This document shows positions 28,965 through 37,086 of a stretch of DNA of 64,000 nucleotides, one piece after another (within the stretch, counting starts at the first letter, position 1; each line of letters opens with the position of its first letter). The notes under the pieces are model-generated. The model ran no database searches, was not told where the DNA came from, and worked only from the letters and a program-made list of their open reading frames with translations. Source of the stretch: Actinomycetes bacterium (GTDB lineage: Bacteria; Actinomycetota; Acidimicrobiia; Acidimicrobiales; Palsa-688). The DNA lies in NCBI GenBank assembly GCA_021787035.1, contig JAJYMM010000126.1, forward strand, positions 19,822 to 83,821, given 5' to 3'. A program made the position numbers and the translations under genes.

Positions 28965-30146
28965 GTGATTACGCCCTCCTACACCACGTCACCCAATGGC
29001 TCGCTGAGCGCCCCGTCTAATGGTTCGCTCGCGGCCGACAGTTCACCTCCAAGCCCGATCTCTTGGGAGCTGGCAGAGCGCACCGCCACGCGGATAGCCG
29101 CGCGGCAGCCATGGCTACCTCCTGGGCGCCTTTCTGTCCTGGAGGAGGATTTCCAGGAGTTGACCGCTCTGGCCGAAGAGCTCGTGTCGGCGGAGACGGG
29201 GCTCCGCCCGTTGGCTGGTCCAGCCCGGGCTCGCGTCACGGACAGGCAGGGTTGGGTTGTGGCCAACATCGCCTCGGCTCAGAGGCTGATGCGGCCGCTG
29301 TCCAAGAAGCTGGCGGCGGCGATGGCCAAGCCGGCGCCGATGCTGGGCCCGATTGCCCTTCGGGTGCCCGCGGAGCTTTCCCGTAACGTCTCTGGTGCCC
29401 AGCTCGGAGCCCTTCTCGGCTGGATGTCAACCCGTGTCCTCGGCCAGTACGACCAGCTGCTCATCGAAGACGAGTCTCCTGACGACCAAGACATCGTCTA
29501 CTACGTAGGGCCAAATATCGTCGACCTGGAGGACCGTTTCGGGTTTGAGCCGCGCCAGTTCCGTCTTTGGATCGCATTGCACGAGGTCACCCACCGCCTC
29601 CAGTTCACTGGCGTCCCGTGGCTCCGGCCTCACTTCCTTGGCCTGGTCTCATCTCTCGTGGAGGGCGTCGACCCCGATCCCCGGCGCCTCCTCGATGCCC
29701 TAAAAAGAGCGGTCTCCGAGGTCCGAGAGGGCCGCAACCCCTTGGACGACGGCGGCCTACTGGCCCTCTTTGCGTCGCCCGAACAGCGTCAAGCGCTTGA
29801 CGGGATAGGCGGCTTTATGAGCCTCTTGGAGGGCCACGGAGACATCGTGATGAACCGGGCCGCCTCTGGACGTGTCCCCGATGCGGCGAACTTCGCCGGG
29901 GTGCTCAGGGCGCGCCGCCAACTTGGGGCGCTGGCCCGGGCCGTTTCCATGGTCGCTGGCCTCGACGCCAAGCTCAAGCAGTACGAGCAGGGCGAGCGTT
30001 TCATCGAAGCAGTCGAGGCCGCCGGAGGGCAGGAGCTGTTCGACCTCGTCTGGCGCGGGCCAGAGTGGTTCCCGACGCTTGCGGAGATCCGTGAGCCAGC
30101 CCTCTGGGTGGAGCGATGTGCCGGGGCGGCGCCGGCCGGCACCTGA
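28965..30146 (+). CDS. DUF2342 zinc-dependent metalloprotease-like protein (F420-biosynthesis-associated family)
   Basis: 393 residues from GTG 28965. The catalytic-type motif is ALHEVTHRLQFTGVPWLRPHF (HExxH). Upstream GQYDQLL and YYVGPNIVDLEDRFGF, and downstream FMSLLEGHGDIVMNRA (the E-G-H third-ligand region), match the actinobacterial DUF2342 family, which co-occurs with coenzyme F420 genomes. In Mycobacterium the orthologue sits next to tilS and hpt, as here. Its substrate is unknown. The stop is 4 bases before the probable tilS start, indicating one transcript. The first 45 residues are Ser/Pro-rich and disordered. Confidence 0.83.
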   Translation: MITPSYTTSPNGSLSAPSNGSLAADSSPPSPISWELAERTATRIAARQPWLPPGRLSVLEEDFQELTALAEELVSAETGLRPLAGPARARVTDRQGWVVANIASAQRLMRPLSKKLAAAMAKPAPMLGPIALRVPAELSRNVSGAQLGALLGWMSTRVLGQYDQLLIEDESPDDQDIVYYVGPNIVDLEDRFGFEPRQFRLWIALHEVTHRLQFTGVPWLRPHFLGLVSSLVEGVDPDPRRLLDALKRAVSEVREGRNPLDDGGLLALFASPEQRQALDGIGGFMSLLEGHGDIVMNRAASGRVPDAANFAGVLRARRQLGALARAVSMVAGLDAKLKQYEQGERFIEAVEAAGGQELFDLVWRGPEWFPTLAEIREPALWVERCAGAAPAGT

Positions 30147-30150
30147 GCCG

Positions 30151-31119
30151 GTGGGCCAGACGCCCCGGCGCCAGCCGGGCGCCACGGCCACGGCCGGGCC
30201 GGACGTCACTGCCCCGGCCGGGCCGGACGTCGCCACGCTGCTTAGGCGCTGCAGGTTCCCAGTTGCCGGCGAGGCGGTCGTATGTGCTGTCTCTGGGGGT
30301 GCCGATTCTCTTGCCATGCTCGGGTTGGCTGTGGCGGCGGGTTGCCGCGCTCACGTAGTGCATGTCGACCATGGGCTGAGAGCCGAGGGAGAGCGGGAGG
30401 CCGAGCTCGTCGCCAGTGCCGCGAGGCATTTCGGTGCCAGTTTCGAGGCCGCCGTGGTGTCAGTGGCCCCCGGGCCCGATCTCGAGGCCCGTGCCCGGCG
30501 CGCCCGTTACGCCTCCCTGCCCGAAGGCGTCCTCGTCGGCCACACGGCCGACGACCAGGCCGAGACGGTCCTCCTCAACCTCCTTCGGGGAGCCGGGGCC
30601 GACGGGCTATCGGGCATGAGGGCCACCGGCGGCGGGTTGCGCAGCGTCTGCCGGCCCATCCTCTCCCTCCGTCGGGCGGAGACGGCGGCACTGGTGCGCT
30701 CGTGGGGGCTAGACGCCGTGGACGACCCTTCCAACGCTGACCAACGCTTTCGCCGCAACCGTGTCCGTCTCGAAGTCCTTCCCCTTCTTGCCGAGGTGGC
30801 CGGGCGGGACCCGGTCCCCCTGATCTGCCGGACGGCGTCGTTGCTGGCCGAGGACGCCGACCTTCTCTCTCTCATGGCGGAAGGGCTAGACGCCACGGAC
30901 GCCAGGGCGCTTCGCAGGGTGCCCCGCCCCCTCGCCAACAGGGCGCTCAGGGCGTGGCTGCGCGAAGGCGAAAGCTCCGAGCGTCACCCTCCCTCGGCCG
31001 GGGAGCTCGAGCGGACGTGGGCCGTGGTCTCTGGCGAGGCTCGCGCCTGCGAGCTTGCCGGCGGGCGGCGCGTGAGCCGCCATGGGGGGCGCCTGCGCGT
31101 GGGTCAGGGACGGGCCTAG
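30151..31119 (+). CDS. tilS: tRNA(Ile)-lysidine synthase
   Basis: About 322 residues from GTG 30151. The PP-loop ATP pyrophosphatase motif [18 protein letters not shown] begins near residue 44 (SGGADS 48-53), followed by [30 protein letters not shown] and [16 protein letters not shown]. These are the full N-type signature. TilS converts the CAU anticodon C34 of tRNA-Ile2 to lysidine using ATP and lysine. The C-terminal part is short, as in many actinobacterial enzymes. The first 30 residues contain a 24-nt in-frame duplication ([13 protein letters not shown]). Confidence 0.92.
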   Translation: MGQTPRRQPGATATAGPDVTAPAGPDVATLLRRCRFPVAGEAVVCAVSGGADSLAMLGLAVAAGCRAHVVHVDHGLRAEGEREAELVASAARHFGASFEAAVVSVAPGPDLEARARRARYASLPEGVLVGHTADDQAETVLLNLLRGAGADGLSGMRATGGGLRSVCRPILSLRRAETAALVRSWGLDAVDDPSNADQRFRRNRVRLEVLPLLAEVAGRDPVPLICRTASLLAEDADLLSLMAEGLDATDARALRRVPRPLANRALRAWLREGESSERHPPSAGELERTWAVVSGEARACELAGGRRVSRHGGRLRVGQGRA

Positions 31120-31156
31120 GTGGCTGCCGGCCGGCTGGCTTGCAGGTCGGCCGTCC

Positions 31157-31252
31157 GGTCGGGCGGGCTGGGGGCCGCTCGCGCTGTGGGCCGGTCGCGC
31201 TGTGGGTCGGGCGGGCTGTGGGCCGGGCGGGCTGTGGGCCGGTCGCGCCCCA
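31157..31252. repeat. Six-unit 16-nt tandem repeat between tilS and hpt
   Basis: Six consecutive 16-base units of the form ggYcggSCgSgctgtg fill most of the gap between tilS and hpt (31157, 31173, 31189, 31205, 31221, 31237). Because 16 is not a multiple of three, it is not a coding repeat. No promoter can be distinguished inside it. Confidence 0.9.
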
Positions 31253-31280
31253 CAGAGGCGCTCGATTAGGTTGCTGGTCC

Positions 31281-31880
31281 ATGGTTGAGGGCTTCGAGGA
31301 TGCCACCTTGACAGCTACCCCCCGAGGAGGATGGGACGCAGCGTCCGACCCCGAGCTCGGCGAGGTGGTCATCACGGAGGGGGACATCCAGCAACGAACG
31401 GCGGAGCTGGGGGCGCGTATAACGGCCGACTACGGCGGTCGCCCACCGCTTCTTGTGGGCGTCTTGAAAGGTGCCTTCGTGTTCATGGGCGACCTGGCTC
31501 GCTCGATCTCCCTGCCAGTCGAGTTCGACTTCATGGCCATCTCGTCGTATGGGAGCAGCACGCGGACCAGTGGCGTCGTGCGGATCGTGAAGGACCTCGA
31601 CACCGACCTCGCCGGCCGCCACGTCCTTGTGGTGGAAGACATCGTGGACTCGGGCCTCACGCTTGCTTTCCTGCTGCGCAACCTGGCAGCCCGCAACCCC
31701 GCGAGCCTCGCGGTGTGCGCGCTGTTGGTGAAGGGCTCGCAGGCAACGGTGCCCGAGCTCGCTTATGTCGGGTTCCGGATACCCAACTGTTTCGTGGTCG
31801 GTTACGGCCTCGACGTCGCGGAGCGGTACCGCAACCTGGCCTGCCTGCGCCGCTATGTGGGCCCGCTGGCACAGGACTGA
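31281..31880 (+). CDS. hpt: Hypoxanthine phosphoribosyltransferase
   Basis: 199 residues from ATG 31281. The family signature [13 protein letters not shown] is the PRPP-binding loop. [18 protein letters not shown] and the flexible catalytic loop [14 protein letters not shown] are present, as is [14 protein letters not shown]. It salvages hypoxanthine and guanine to IMP and GMP with PRPP. It lies between tilS and folE. In many Gram-positive genomes hpt is followed directly by ftsH, which is absent at this position. Confidence 0.94.
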   Translation: MVEGFEDATLTATPRGGWDAASDPELGEVVITEGDIQQRTAELGARITADYGGRPPLLVGVLKGAFVFMGDLARSISLPVEFDFMAISSYGSSTRTSGVVRIVKDLDTDLAGRHVLVVEDIVDSGLTLAFLLRNLAARNPASLAVCALLVKGSQATVPELAYVGFRIPNCFVVGYGLDVAERYRNLACLRRYVGPLAQD

Positions 31881-31893
31881 GCCCGGGGCCACA

Positions 31894-32460
31894 GTGGACA
31901 GCCCTCGGCTTGCTGCTGCCGTCCGCGAGATCCTCTTGGCACTGGGCGAGGATCCTGACCGTGACGGGCTTCGTGAGACGCCCGAGCGCGTGGCCAGGAT
32001 GTACGCCGAGATCTTCTCGGGATTGCGCGAGGACCCAGGTGAGCACCTCTCGGTAACCTTCGAGGCCGAGCATGACGAGGTTGTGCTTGTCCGGGACATC
32101 GACCTCTACAGCGTCTGCGAGCACCACCTCGTGCCCTGGTTCGGCAAGGCGCACGTCGCGTACATCCCCGGCTCAGACGGGAGGGTGACTGGCCTCTCCA
32201 AGCTGGCAAGGCTGGTCGAGGGCTACGCGAGGCGGCCCCAGGTACAAGAGAGGCTCACGTCGCAGGTGGCCGACACGCTCGTCAGGGTCCTCGAGCCGAC
32301 AGGCGTCCTCGTCGTCGTAGAAGCCGAGCACCTTTGCATGTCGATGCGCGGCGTCCGCAAGCCGGGCGCCGTCACGGTCACCTCGGCTGTGCGCGGGCAT
32401 TTCCTCACGAGCGCGGCGGCGCGCGCTGAAGTCCTCTCGCTCATAGGCCGGGGCCGCTAG
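31894..32460 (+). CDS. folE: GTP cyclohydrolase I
   Basis: 188 residues from GTG 31894, 13 bases after hpt. The motifs are [22 protein letters not shown] (zinc Cys and the two His), [20 protein letters not shown], and [12 protein letters not shown] with the third zinc ligand Cys. It converts GTP to 7,8-dihydroneopterin triphosphate, the first step of folate synthesis. It begins the folate gene run (folE, folP, folBK), which is interrupted by one gene on the opposite strand. Confidence 0.95.
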   Translation: MDSPRLAAAVREILLALGEDPDRDGLRETPERVARMYAEIFSGLREDPGEHLSVTFEAEHDEVVLVRDIDLYSVCEHHLVPWFGKAHVAYIPGSDGRVTGLSKLARLVEGYARRPQVQERLTSQVADTLVRVLEPTGVLVVVEAEHLCMSMRGVRKPGAVTVTSAVRGHFLTSAAARAEVLSLIGRGR

Positions 32461-32481
32461 CTAGGGGGCCTCCGCCGTCCC

Positions 32482-32979
32482 TCAGCGGGTGCCCGCGACG
32501 ACCTGGACGAAATAGAGGGCTCCGCCGACCAGGACCCCCACCACGCCAGCGCGGTAGAGCCAGCTTCCGAGCTGCTCGTACAACTCGGGCTCGAGCACCT
32601 GGCCCGGGCCGAAAAAGCGCCGCCGCCAGCGGGCGCCGAAGCCGGCGAAGAGGCACACCGCACCGTAAGCGCAGATCGCCTCACCAGCACCCGCATGGAT
32701 GTAGCCCATCGCCCACCAGGTCGTGTACGCGAGGCTTGCCATTTTGAGGAAGGCCCAGGCACGAGTTAGGACTACCCACGCTCGTCGTCGTGGCCGGCGT
32801 TCTCGGGCCGGCGATGGGGGGGAGGACGGCGAAGCGGGCGACGTCGCGCACTCGTCGAGCGTATGAGCCGTGGTGCTCGCGCGCGAACGCTGCTCAGCCG
32901 CCCACCACCCGTCGAGCGATCGGTCGCGCACGGCTGGGCCCCTAGGCGGGCGGTTTGCCACTGAGTATGGTTCGTCCAA
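32482..32979 (-). CDS. Small membrane protein of unknown function
   Basis: Up to 165 residues. The first 70 are Arg/Ser/Pro-rich and may precede the true start. The rest has three hydrophobic stretches (LKMASLAYTTWWAMGYI, EAICAYGAVCLFAGFGA, WLYRAGVVGVLVGGALYFVQVV), suggesting two or three membrane helices. It faces against the folate operon, between folE and folP. No family was recognised and the start is uncertain. A hydrophobic core inside otherwise unassigned sequence supports it being real. Confidence 0.55.
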   Translation of the reverse strand: MDEPYSVANRPPRGPAVRDRSLDGWWAAEQRSRASTTAHTLDECATSPASPSSPPSPARERRPRRRAWVVLTRAWAFLKMASLAYTTWWAMGYIHAGAGEAICAYGAVCLFAGFGARWRRRFFGPGQVLEPELYEQLGSWLYRAGVVGVLVGGALYFVQVVAGTR

Positions 32980-33082
32980 GCGCTACGGTGCCTTTAACGT
33001 GTCTTTTTCGTCACAGGTACGGCCGCTTGGTCCCTACGGCCGCTGCCCTCGCTTAGGCAGGCCTATAGGCTTGTAAGCCGGC

Positions 33083-33925
33083 ATGACGCTGCTGATGGGG
33101 GTGCTCAACGTAACCCCTGACTCGTTCTACGATGGCGGGCGTTGGCACGACCCAGATGCTGCCGTCGCCCGTGGCCTCGAGATGGAGCGCGAGGGCGCAG
33201 ACGTGATCGATGTCGGCGGGGAGTCGACGCGCCCCGGAGCCTCCCCGGTCACCGGGCCGGAGGAGATCCGCCGGGTAGTCCCGGTCGTGCGCGCCTTGGC
33301 CGGGGTCCTTCAGGCCAAGACCAGGTTGTCTGTAGACACGCGGAAGCGCTCGGTGGCGGAGGCGGCCATCGAAGAAGGCGCGACGATCATCAACGACGTC
33401 TCTGCATCTCTGTGGCCGGTGGCCGCCGAGGGGGGCGTTGGGTGGGTGGCGATGCATATGAAGGGCGAGCCGGCTGACATGATGTCACGTGCCCACTACG
33501 GCGATGTGGTCGGAGAGGTCGGGTCGTACTTGGTTGAGCGGGCGGAGCGGGCCGCCGCCGCTGGGGTGAAGGAGATCTGGGTCGACCCCGGGATCGGTTT
33601 CGCCAAGACGACATCTCACAACCTCGCTCTCCTTGCCCGTTTGGGGGACCTCGTCGCCACTGGGTGGCCAGTGGCCGTGGGCATATCTCGCAAGCGCTTC
33701 ACCGGCGCCGTGGCGAGGGGCACCGAAGGTGCGCCCGCACCGGCAGGAGAGCGCCTGGAAGCTTCCCTCGCGGGGGCGGTGTGGGCGATGGCCTGTGGCG
33801 TATCGATGGTGCGCGTCCACGACGTGAAGCCGACAGCAGACGCGGCCCGGCTCGTGACGGGCGCTCGTTCGGCCGCAGGGGGCGCTTCTTGGCACCCGTC
33901 GGACAAAAAGGAGCAACTTCGGTGA
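33083..33925 (+). CDS. folP: Dihydropteroate synthase
   Basis: 280 residues. The signature MGVLNVTPDSFYDGGRW opens the TIM barrel, followed by GADVIDVGGESTRPGA, LSVDTRKRSVAEAAIEEGATIINDVSA, GWVAMHMKGEP, IWVDPGIGFAKTTSHNLALL and the C-terminal VRVHDVKPT. It condenses dihydropterin pyrophosphate with p-aminobenzoate, the sulfonamide target. The stop overlaps the GTG of the next gene (GTGA), so the two are translationally coupled. Confidence 0.95.
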   Translation: MTLLMGVLNVTPDSFYDGGRWHDPDAAVARGLEMEREGADVIDVGGESTRPGASPVTGPEEIRRVVPVVRALAGVLQAKTRLSVDTRKRSVAEAAIEEGATIINDVSASLWPVAAEGGVGWVAMHMKGEPADMMSRAHYGDVVGEVGSYLVERAERAAAAGVKEIWVDPGIGFAKTTSHNLALLARLGDLVATGWPVAVGISRKRFTGAVARGTEGAPAPAGERLEASLAGAVWAMACGVSMVRVHDVKPTADAARLVTGARSAAGGASWHPSDKKEQLR

Positions 33926-34467
33926 GAGGCAAGTGGGCCGCAGGTATAAAGCCGAGGTTCTTTACCTGGGTGATCAAGGACAAGCTTGCTATTTGCGAGC
34001 GGCCAGGTGGCTACGCGCGCAACCACCGGCCCGTCCGCCGGCACGAAGAGATCCTTTGGATAAAGTGCCAAGGCTTTACTAGGGTCGTGTCCCTCCTCGT
34101 TTCGCCGCACAACCTGCACGCGTACGACGAAGAAAATCTCACTTGGTCGCACCTGCCCTTCGGCCCCACCGACAATGCAGCCGCGCTTGTGCCCGAGCTC
34201 TATGAAAAATTGGCCGACTGGCTTCGCAGCGGCGAGCGCGTCGTCGTGCACGGTGAGCAGGTGGACGACCGCCTGATGGGCGTTGTCGCTGGTTACCTCT
34301 GTTGGAGCGGGTTGATACCCGAGGGTGCCCAGACGATAGCGATCGTGGAGAGGCTCTTCGGTCGCCAGATGGGCACGGAGGGCCGCGAGATCGTTGCCGC
34401 GGTCTTGGAGTTCGCGCCCCCGGTGCGCCGGGCGCTCGAGTCGGTCCCCAGCGTAGCTGGTGGCTGA
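33922..34467 (+). CDS. Dual-specificity phosphatase-like protein lacking the catalytic cysteine
   Basis: 181 residues from GTG 33922, which shares four bases with the folP stop; an aaaggag site lies upstream. The fold pattern resembles cysteine-based phosphatases: RVVSLLVSPHNLHAYDEENLTWSHLPFGPTD (the acid-loop region), a helix, then the P-loop segment VVVHGEQVDDRLMGVVAGYLCWSGL followed by PEGAQTIAIVERLFG. At the H-C-x5-R signature it reads His110-Gly111-x5-Arg117: the nucleophilic Cys is replaced by Gly while His and Arg remain. It should therefore bind phosphate but not hydrolyse it by the usual route. Sandwiched between folP and folBK with overlaps on both sides, it may regulate or bind a phosphorylated pterin or protein. 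Assignment rests on pattern only. Confidence 0.6.
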   Translation: MRGKWAAGIKPRFFTWVIKDKLAICERPGGYARNHRPVRRHEEILWIKCQGFTRVVSLLVSPHNLHAYDEENLTWSHLPFGPTDNAAALVPELYEKLADWLRSGERVVVHGEQVDDRLMGVVAGYLCWSGLIPEGAQTIAIVERLFGRQMGTEGREIVAAVLEFAPPVRRALESVPSVAGG

Positions 34468-35431
34468 CCCGGCCGGCGGGCCTCTGGCCTGGGCCGAGCG
34501 CGATGGCCTGGTGGGCCACGCGCGACCACGCTGTGACCGTATCCAGCTCCGGGGCCTCCGCTTCGTCGGCACCCACGGTGCCCTCCCGTCAGAGGAGACC
34601 CTCGCGCAGCCCTTCGAGGTGGACCTCGACGTTTTCGCCGACCTGTCGGCGGCGGGCGAGAGCGATGACCTCGCGAAGTCCGTCGACTATGGAGGCCTCT
34701 GCGAGGCCGTGCGCGAGGTGGTCGAGGGCCCCCACGTCGCCCTGCTCGAGCGACTCGCGGAAAGGGTGGCCGCAGCCTTGATCAGCACCGGTGGCCCGCT
34801 CGTCAGCGGAGTCGAGGTCGCGGTCCGGAAACTCAGGCCGCCTGTGCCGTTCCAGCTGTCATCAGCGGCTGTGCGCGTATACAGGAGCGGACTGCCACCG
34901 GTTCGCGCTTTTGTGGCGCTCGGTTCCAATCTCGGTGACCGCTGGGAGCACCTTCGCCGGGGCGTCTCCTTGGTGCCAGATGTGGTGGCGGTGTCCGCGG
35001 TGTACGAGACGGCGCCTGTTGGTGGGCCCGAAGGCCAAGGCCCTTACCTAAATATGGTTGCCGAACTGCGCACCCGGCGCTCCCCGGGGGAGCTCCTGGC
35101 GGCCGCCCAGGGCGCGGAGGCGCGTGCTGGCAGGCAAAGAGCAGAGCGCTGGGGCCCCCGGACGTTAGACGTCGACCTCCTGCTTTATGGGGAGGAGAAG
35201 ATCTCTACCCCGGATCTCGAGGTGCCTCACCCGAGGATGTGGGGGCGCGGTTTTGTGTTGGCCCCCCTTGCCGACCTTGCACCCGATCTCGTGGAAAAGA
35301 TGTTGCGCCCAGGCATTTTGGACGGCGTGCGCATAGTGGGCACGCTTGCGAGCGGAGGGCTCCTGGCGAGGGCAGCGGGGAACCACGAGGGCGCGCGAAG
35401 CCGTGCCACGGGCCGGGCGGCGAAGTCATGA
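34460..35431 (+). CDS. folBK: Fused dihydroneopterin aldolase / HPPK (FolB-FolK)
   Basis: 323 residues from GTG 34460. Residues about 28-140 are FolB: IQLRGLRFVGTHGALPSEETLAQPFEVDLDV, then SVDYGGLCEAV and LLERLAERVAAALI. Residues about 150-290 are FolK: RAFVALGSNLGDRWEHLRRGV, VYETAPVGGPEGQGPYLNMVAEL, ERWGPRTLDVDLLLYG and VPHPRMWGRGFVLAPLADLAP. The fused protein carries out two consecutive steps, aldol cleavage of dihydroneopterin and pyrophosphorylation of hydroxymethyl-dihydropterin, just before FolP. It overlaps the preceding gene by 8 bases and panC by 4 (ATGA). Separate folB and folK are the more common arrangement. Confidence 0.93.
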   Translation: MADPAGGPLAWAERDGLVGHARPRCDRIQLRGLRFVGTHGALPSEETLAQPFEVDLDVFADLSAAGESDDLAKSVDYGGLCEAVREVVEGPHVALLERLAERVAAALISTGGPLVSGVEVAVRKLRPPVPFQLSSAAVRVYRSGLPPVRAFVALGSNLGDRWEHLRRGVSLVPDVVAVSAVYETAPVGGPEGQGPYLNMVAELRTRRSPGELLAAAQGAEARAGRQRAERWGPRTLDVDLLLYGEEKISTPDLEVPHPRMWGRGFVLAPLADLAPDLVEKMLRPGILDGVRIVGTLASGGLLARAAGNHEGARSRATGRAAKS

Positions 35432-36285
35432 TCCTCGCGAGCGAACCCGAGGAACTGCGCAATTTGCTGGATGAAGCCCGCCGCCGCGGGGACACGGTGG
35501 GCCTCCACCCGACCATGGGGGCCCTCCACGGTGGGCACGAGGCGAACATCGCGAAGATGGCTGCTGAATGCGACACGGCTGCGGTGACGATTTTCGTGAA
35601 CCCGCTCCAGTTCGGGCCGGGTGAGGATTTTTCCTCCTACCCGCGCGACCTGGAGGCAGACCTCTCTCGTGCGGAGCGCGCCGGAGCCGGGATCGTCTTT
35701 GCCCCCTCGAGGGAGGCGATGTACCCCGAGGAGCCCCTTGTGAGCGTGGCGGTGCGTAAGCTCGCCGACGGCCTCGAAGGCCGGCGCCGGCCGGGCCATT
35801 TCGACGGCGTGGCAACCGTCGTGACGAAGCTGCTAGCGCTCGCGGGGCCCTGCTATGCCTACTTTGGAGAGAAGGATTACCAGCAGCTCGTGATAGTGAG
35901 GCGCCTGGTGAAGGACCTCTCGCTGCCGGCTGTCGTGGTAGCTTGCCCGACTGTGCGCGAAACAGACGGCCTGGCCCTCTCCAGCCGCAACGCGTACCTG
36001 AGCCCCGAGCTCCGCCGTGCCGCCCCCGCCCTTTACTGCGCGCTTCTCGCAGGCAAGCGTGCCATAGACGAGCGCGCGGAGCGCGAGGCCGACCCCGTAC
36101 GGGAGGAGATGAGGGCTGTGCTCTTGCGTGAGGAGCTCGTCGAACCCGATTACGCGGAGGTCACGGACCCGTGCACGCTCGAGCCCCTGGGCAAGATTTC
36201 TGGCGAGGTCCGCTTGCTGGTCGCCGCCCGGCTCGGAAGGGCGCGCCTTATCGACAACCTGTCCGCCGGCGCGGGAGAGGGGTAA
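35428..36285 (+). CDS. panC: Pantothenate synthetase
   Basis: 285 residues from ATG 35428, overlapping the folBK stop (ATGA). The motifs are VGLHPTMGALHGGHEANI (the HIGH-like nucleotide site, with the usual H-L-S replaced by HEA), VTIFVNPLQFGPGEDFSSYPRDLEADL, PGHFDGVATVVTKLL, YFGEKDYQQLVIVRRLV and LALSSRNAYLSPE. It makes pantothenate from pantoate and beta-alanine with ATP. Most members have G-H-L-S-L at the first motif; here it reads G-H-E-A-N. It is followed by coaX 9 bases later, pairing pantothenate synthesis with its phosphorylation. Confidence 0.94.
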   Translation: MILASEPEELRNLLDEARRRGDTVGLHPTMGALHGGHEANIAKMAAECDTAAVTIFVNPLQFGPGEDFSSYPRDLEADLSRAERAGAGIVFAPSREAMYPEEPLVSVAVRKLADGLEGRRRPGHFDGVATVVTKLLALAGPCYAYFGEKDYQQLVIVRRLVKDLSLPAVVVACPTVRETDGLALSSRNAYLSPELRRAAPALYCALLAGKRAIDERAEREADPVREEMRAVLLREELVEPDYAEVTDPCTLEPLGKISGEVRLLVAARLGRARLIDNLSAGAGEG

Positions 36286-36294
36286 CAAAGCGCC

Positions 36295-37086
36295 GTGCTC
36301 ATGGCAATAGACATCGGCAATACTCAGATCGTCGTCGGCCTTTTCGGCGACGAAAGTGCGGGTCATGGCGAGGGTGAGCTCCTGCACCACTGGCGTGTGG
36401 CCACCCATCCCCTCTACACGGCCGACGAGTTCGCCCTTCAGCTCTCCGAACTGCTGGCACTCGACGGGCTCGACTTCACCGTGGTGGGAGGTTTGGTGGT
36501 TGCTTGCGTGGTGCCACCCCTCCGAGTTGCGCTCCGCGAGATGGCCACCCGGCGCCTCCGCGTCCCGACGGTGTTCGTAGAGCCAGGGGTGCGCACGGGT
36601 ATGCCTGTCCTGGTCGACAACCCCCGCGAGCTCGGCGCAGACCGTATCGCCGACGCCGTGGCGGCCTACGAGCGCTATGGCGGCCCGGCCATCGTGGTTG
36701 ATTTCGGTACCGCAACCAATTTTGAGGTCATATCGGAAAAAGGAGAGTACGTTGGCGGCGTCCTTTTCCCGGGACTCGAGGTGGCCCTCGGCGCATTGGC
36801 TGAGCGTGCTGCCATGCTCCCACGGGTCGACATCGCTCGACCAAGGGGCATATTGGGCAAAAACACCGTCGAGCAAATTCAGTCTGGCATATTTTATGGT
36901 TATGGCGCCCTCGTCGAGGGCGTTTGCACCAAGCTCAAGGCAGAGGTCGGCCCGGCCACCGTCGTTGCGACAGGCGGCCTTGCCCCTACCGTTCTCGGCG
37001 CCTCGCCGGTGATCGACTACTACGAGCCGTGGCTTACGCTTTACGGCCTCCGCACGATATATGGCCGCAACCGTGACGACGCCTGA
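36295..37086 (+). CDS. coaX: Type III pantothenate kinase
   Basis: 263 residues from GTG 36295 (ATG 36301 also possible). The ASKHA-fold motifs are AIDIGNTQIVVGLFGD (phosphate 1), GADRIADAVAAY, VVDFGTATNFEVISEKGEYVGGVLFPGLE and the C-terminal VVATGGLAP. It phosphorylates pantothenate, the first step of CoA synthesis, and needs a monovalent cation in known members. The end overlaps lysS by 26 bases. Confidence 0.94.
   Translation: MLMAIDIGNTQIVVGLFGDESAGHGEGELLHHWRVATHPLYTADEFALQLSELLALDGLDFTVVGGLVVACVVPPLRVALREMATRRLRVPTVFVEPGVRTGMPVLVDNPRELGADRIADAVAAYERYGGPAIVVDFGTATNFEVISEKGEYVGGVLFPGLEVALGALAERAAMLPRVDIARPRGILGKNTVEQIQSGIFYGYGALVEGVCTKLKAEVGPATVVATGGLAPTVLGASPVIDYYEPWLTLYGLRTIYGRNRDDA

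Noticed and set aside
31120..31280. Extension of hpt upstream through the 16-nt repeats
   Set aside because: The frame is open but encodes Gly/Arg/Cys repeats unlike any phosphoribosyltransferase; conserved Hpt sequence begins after ATG 31281.
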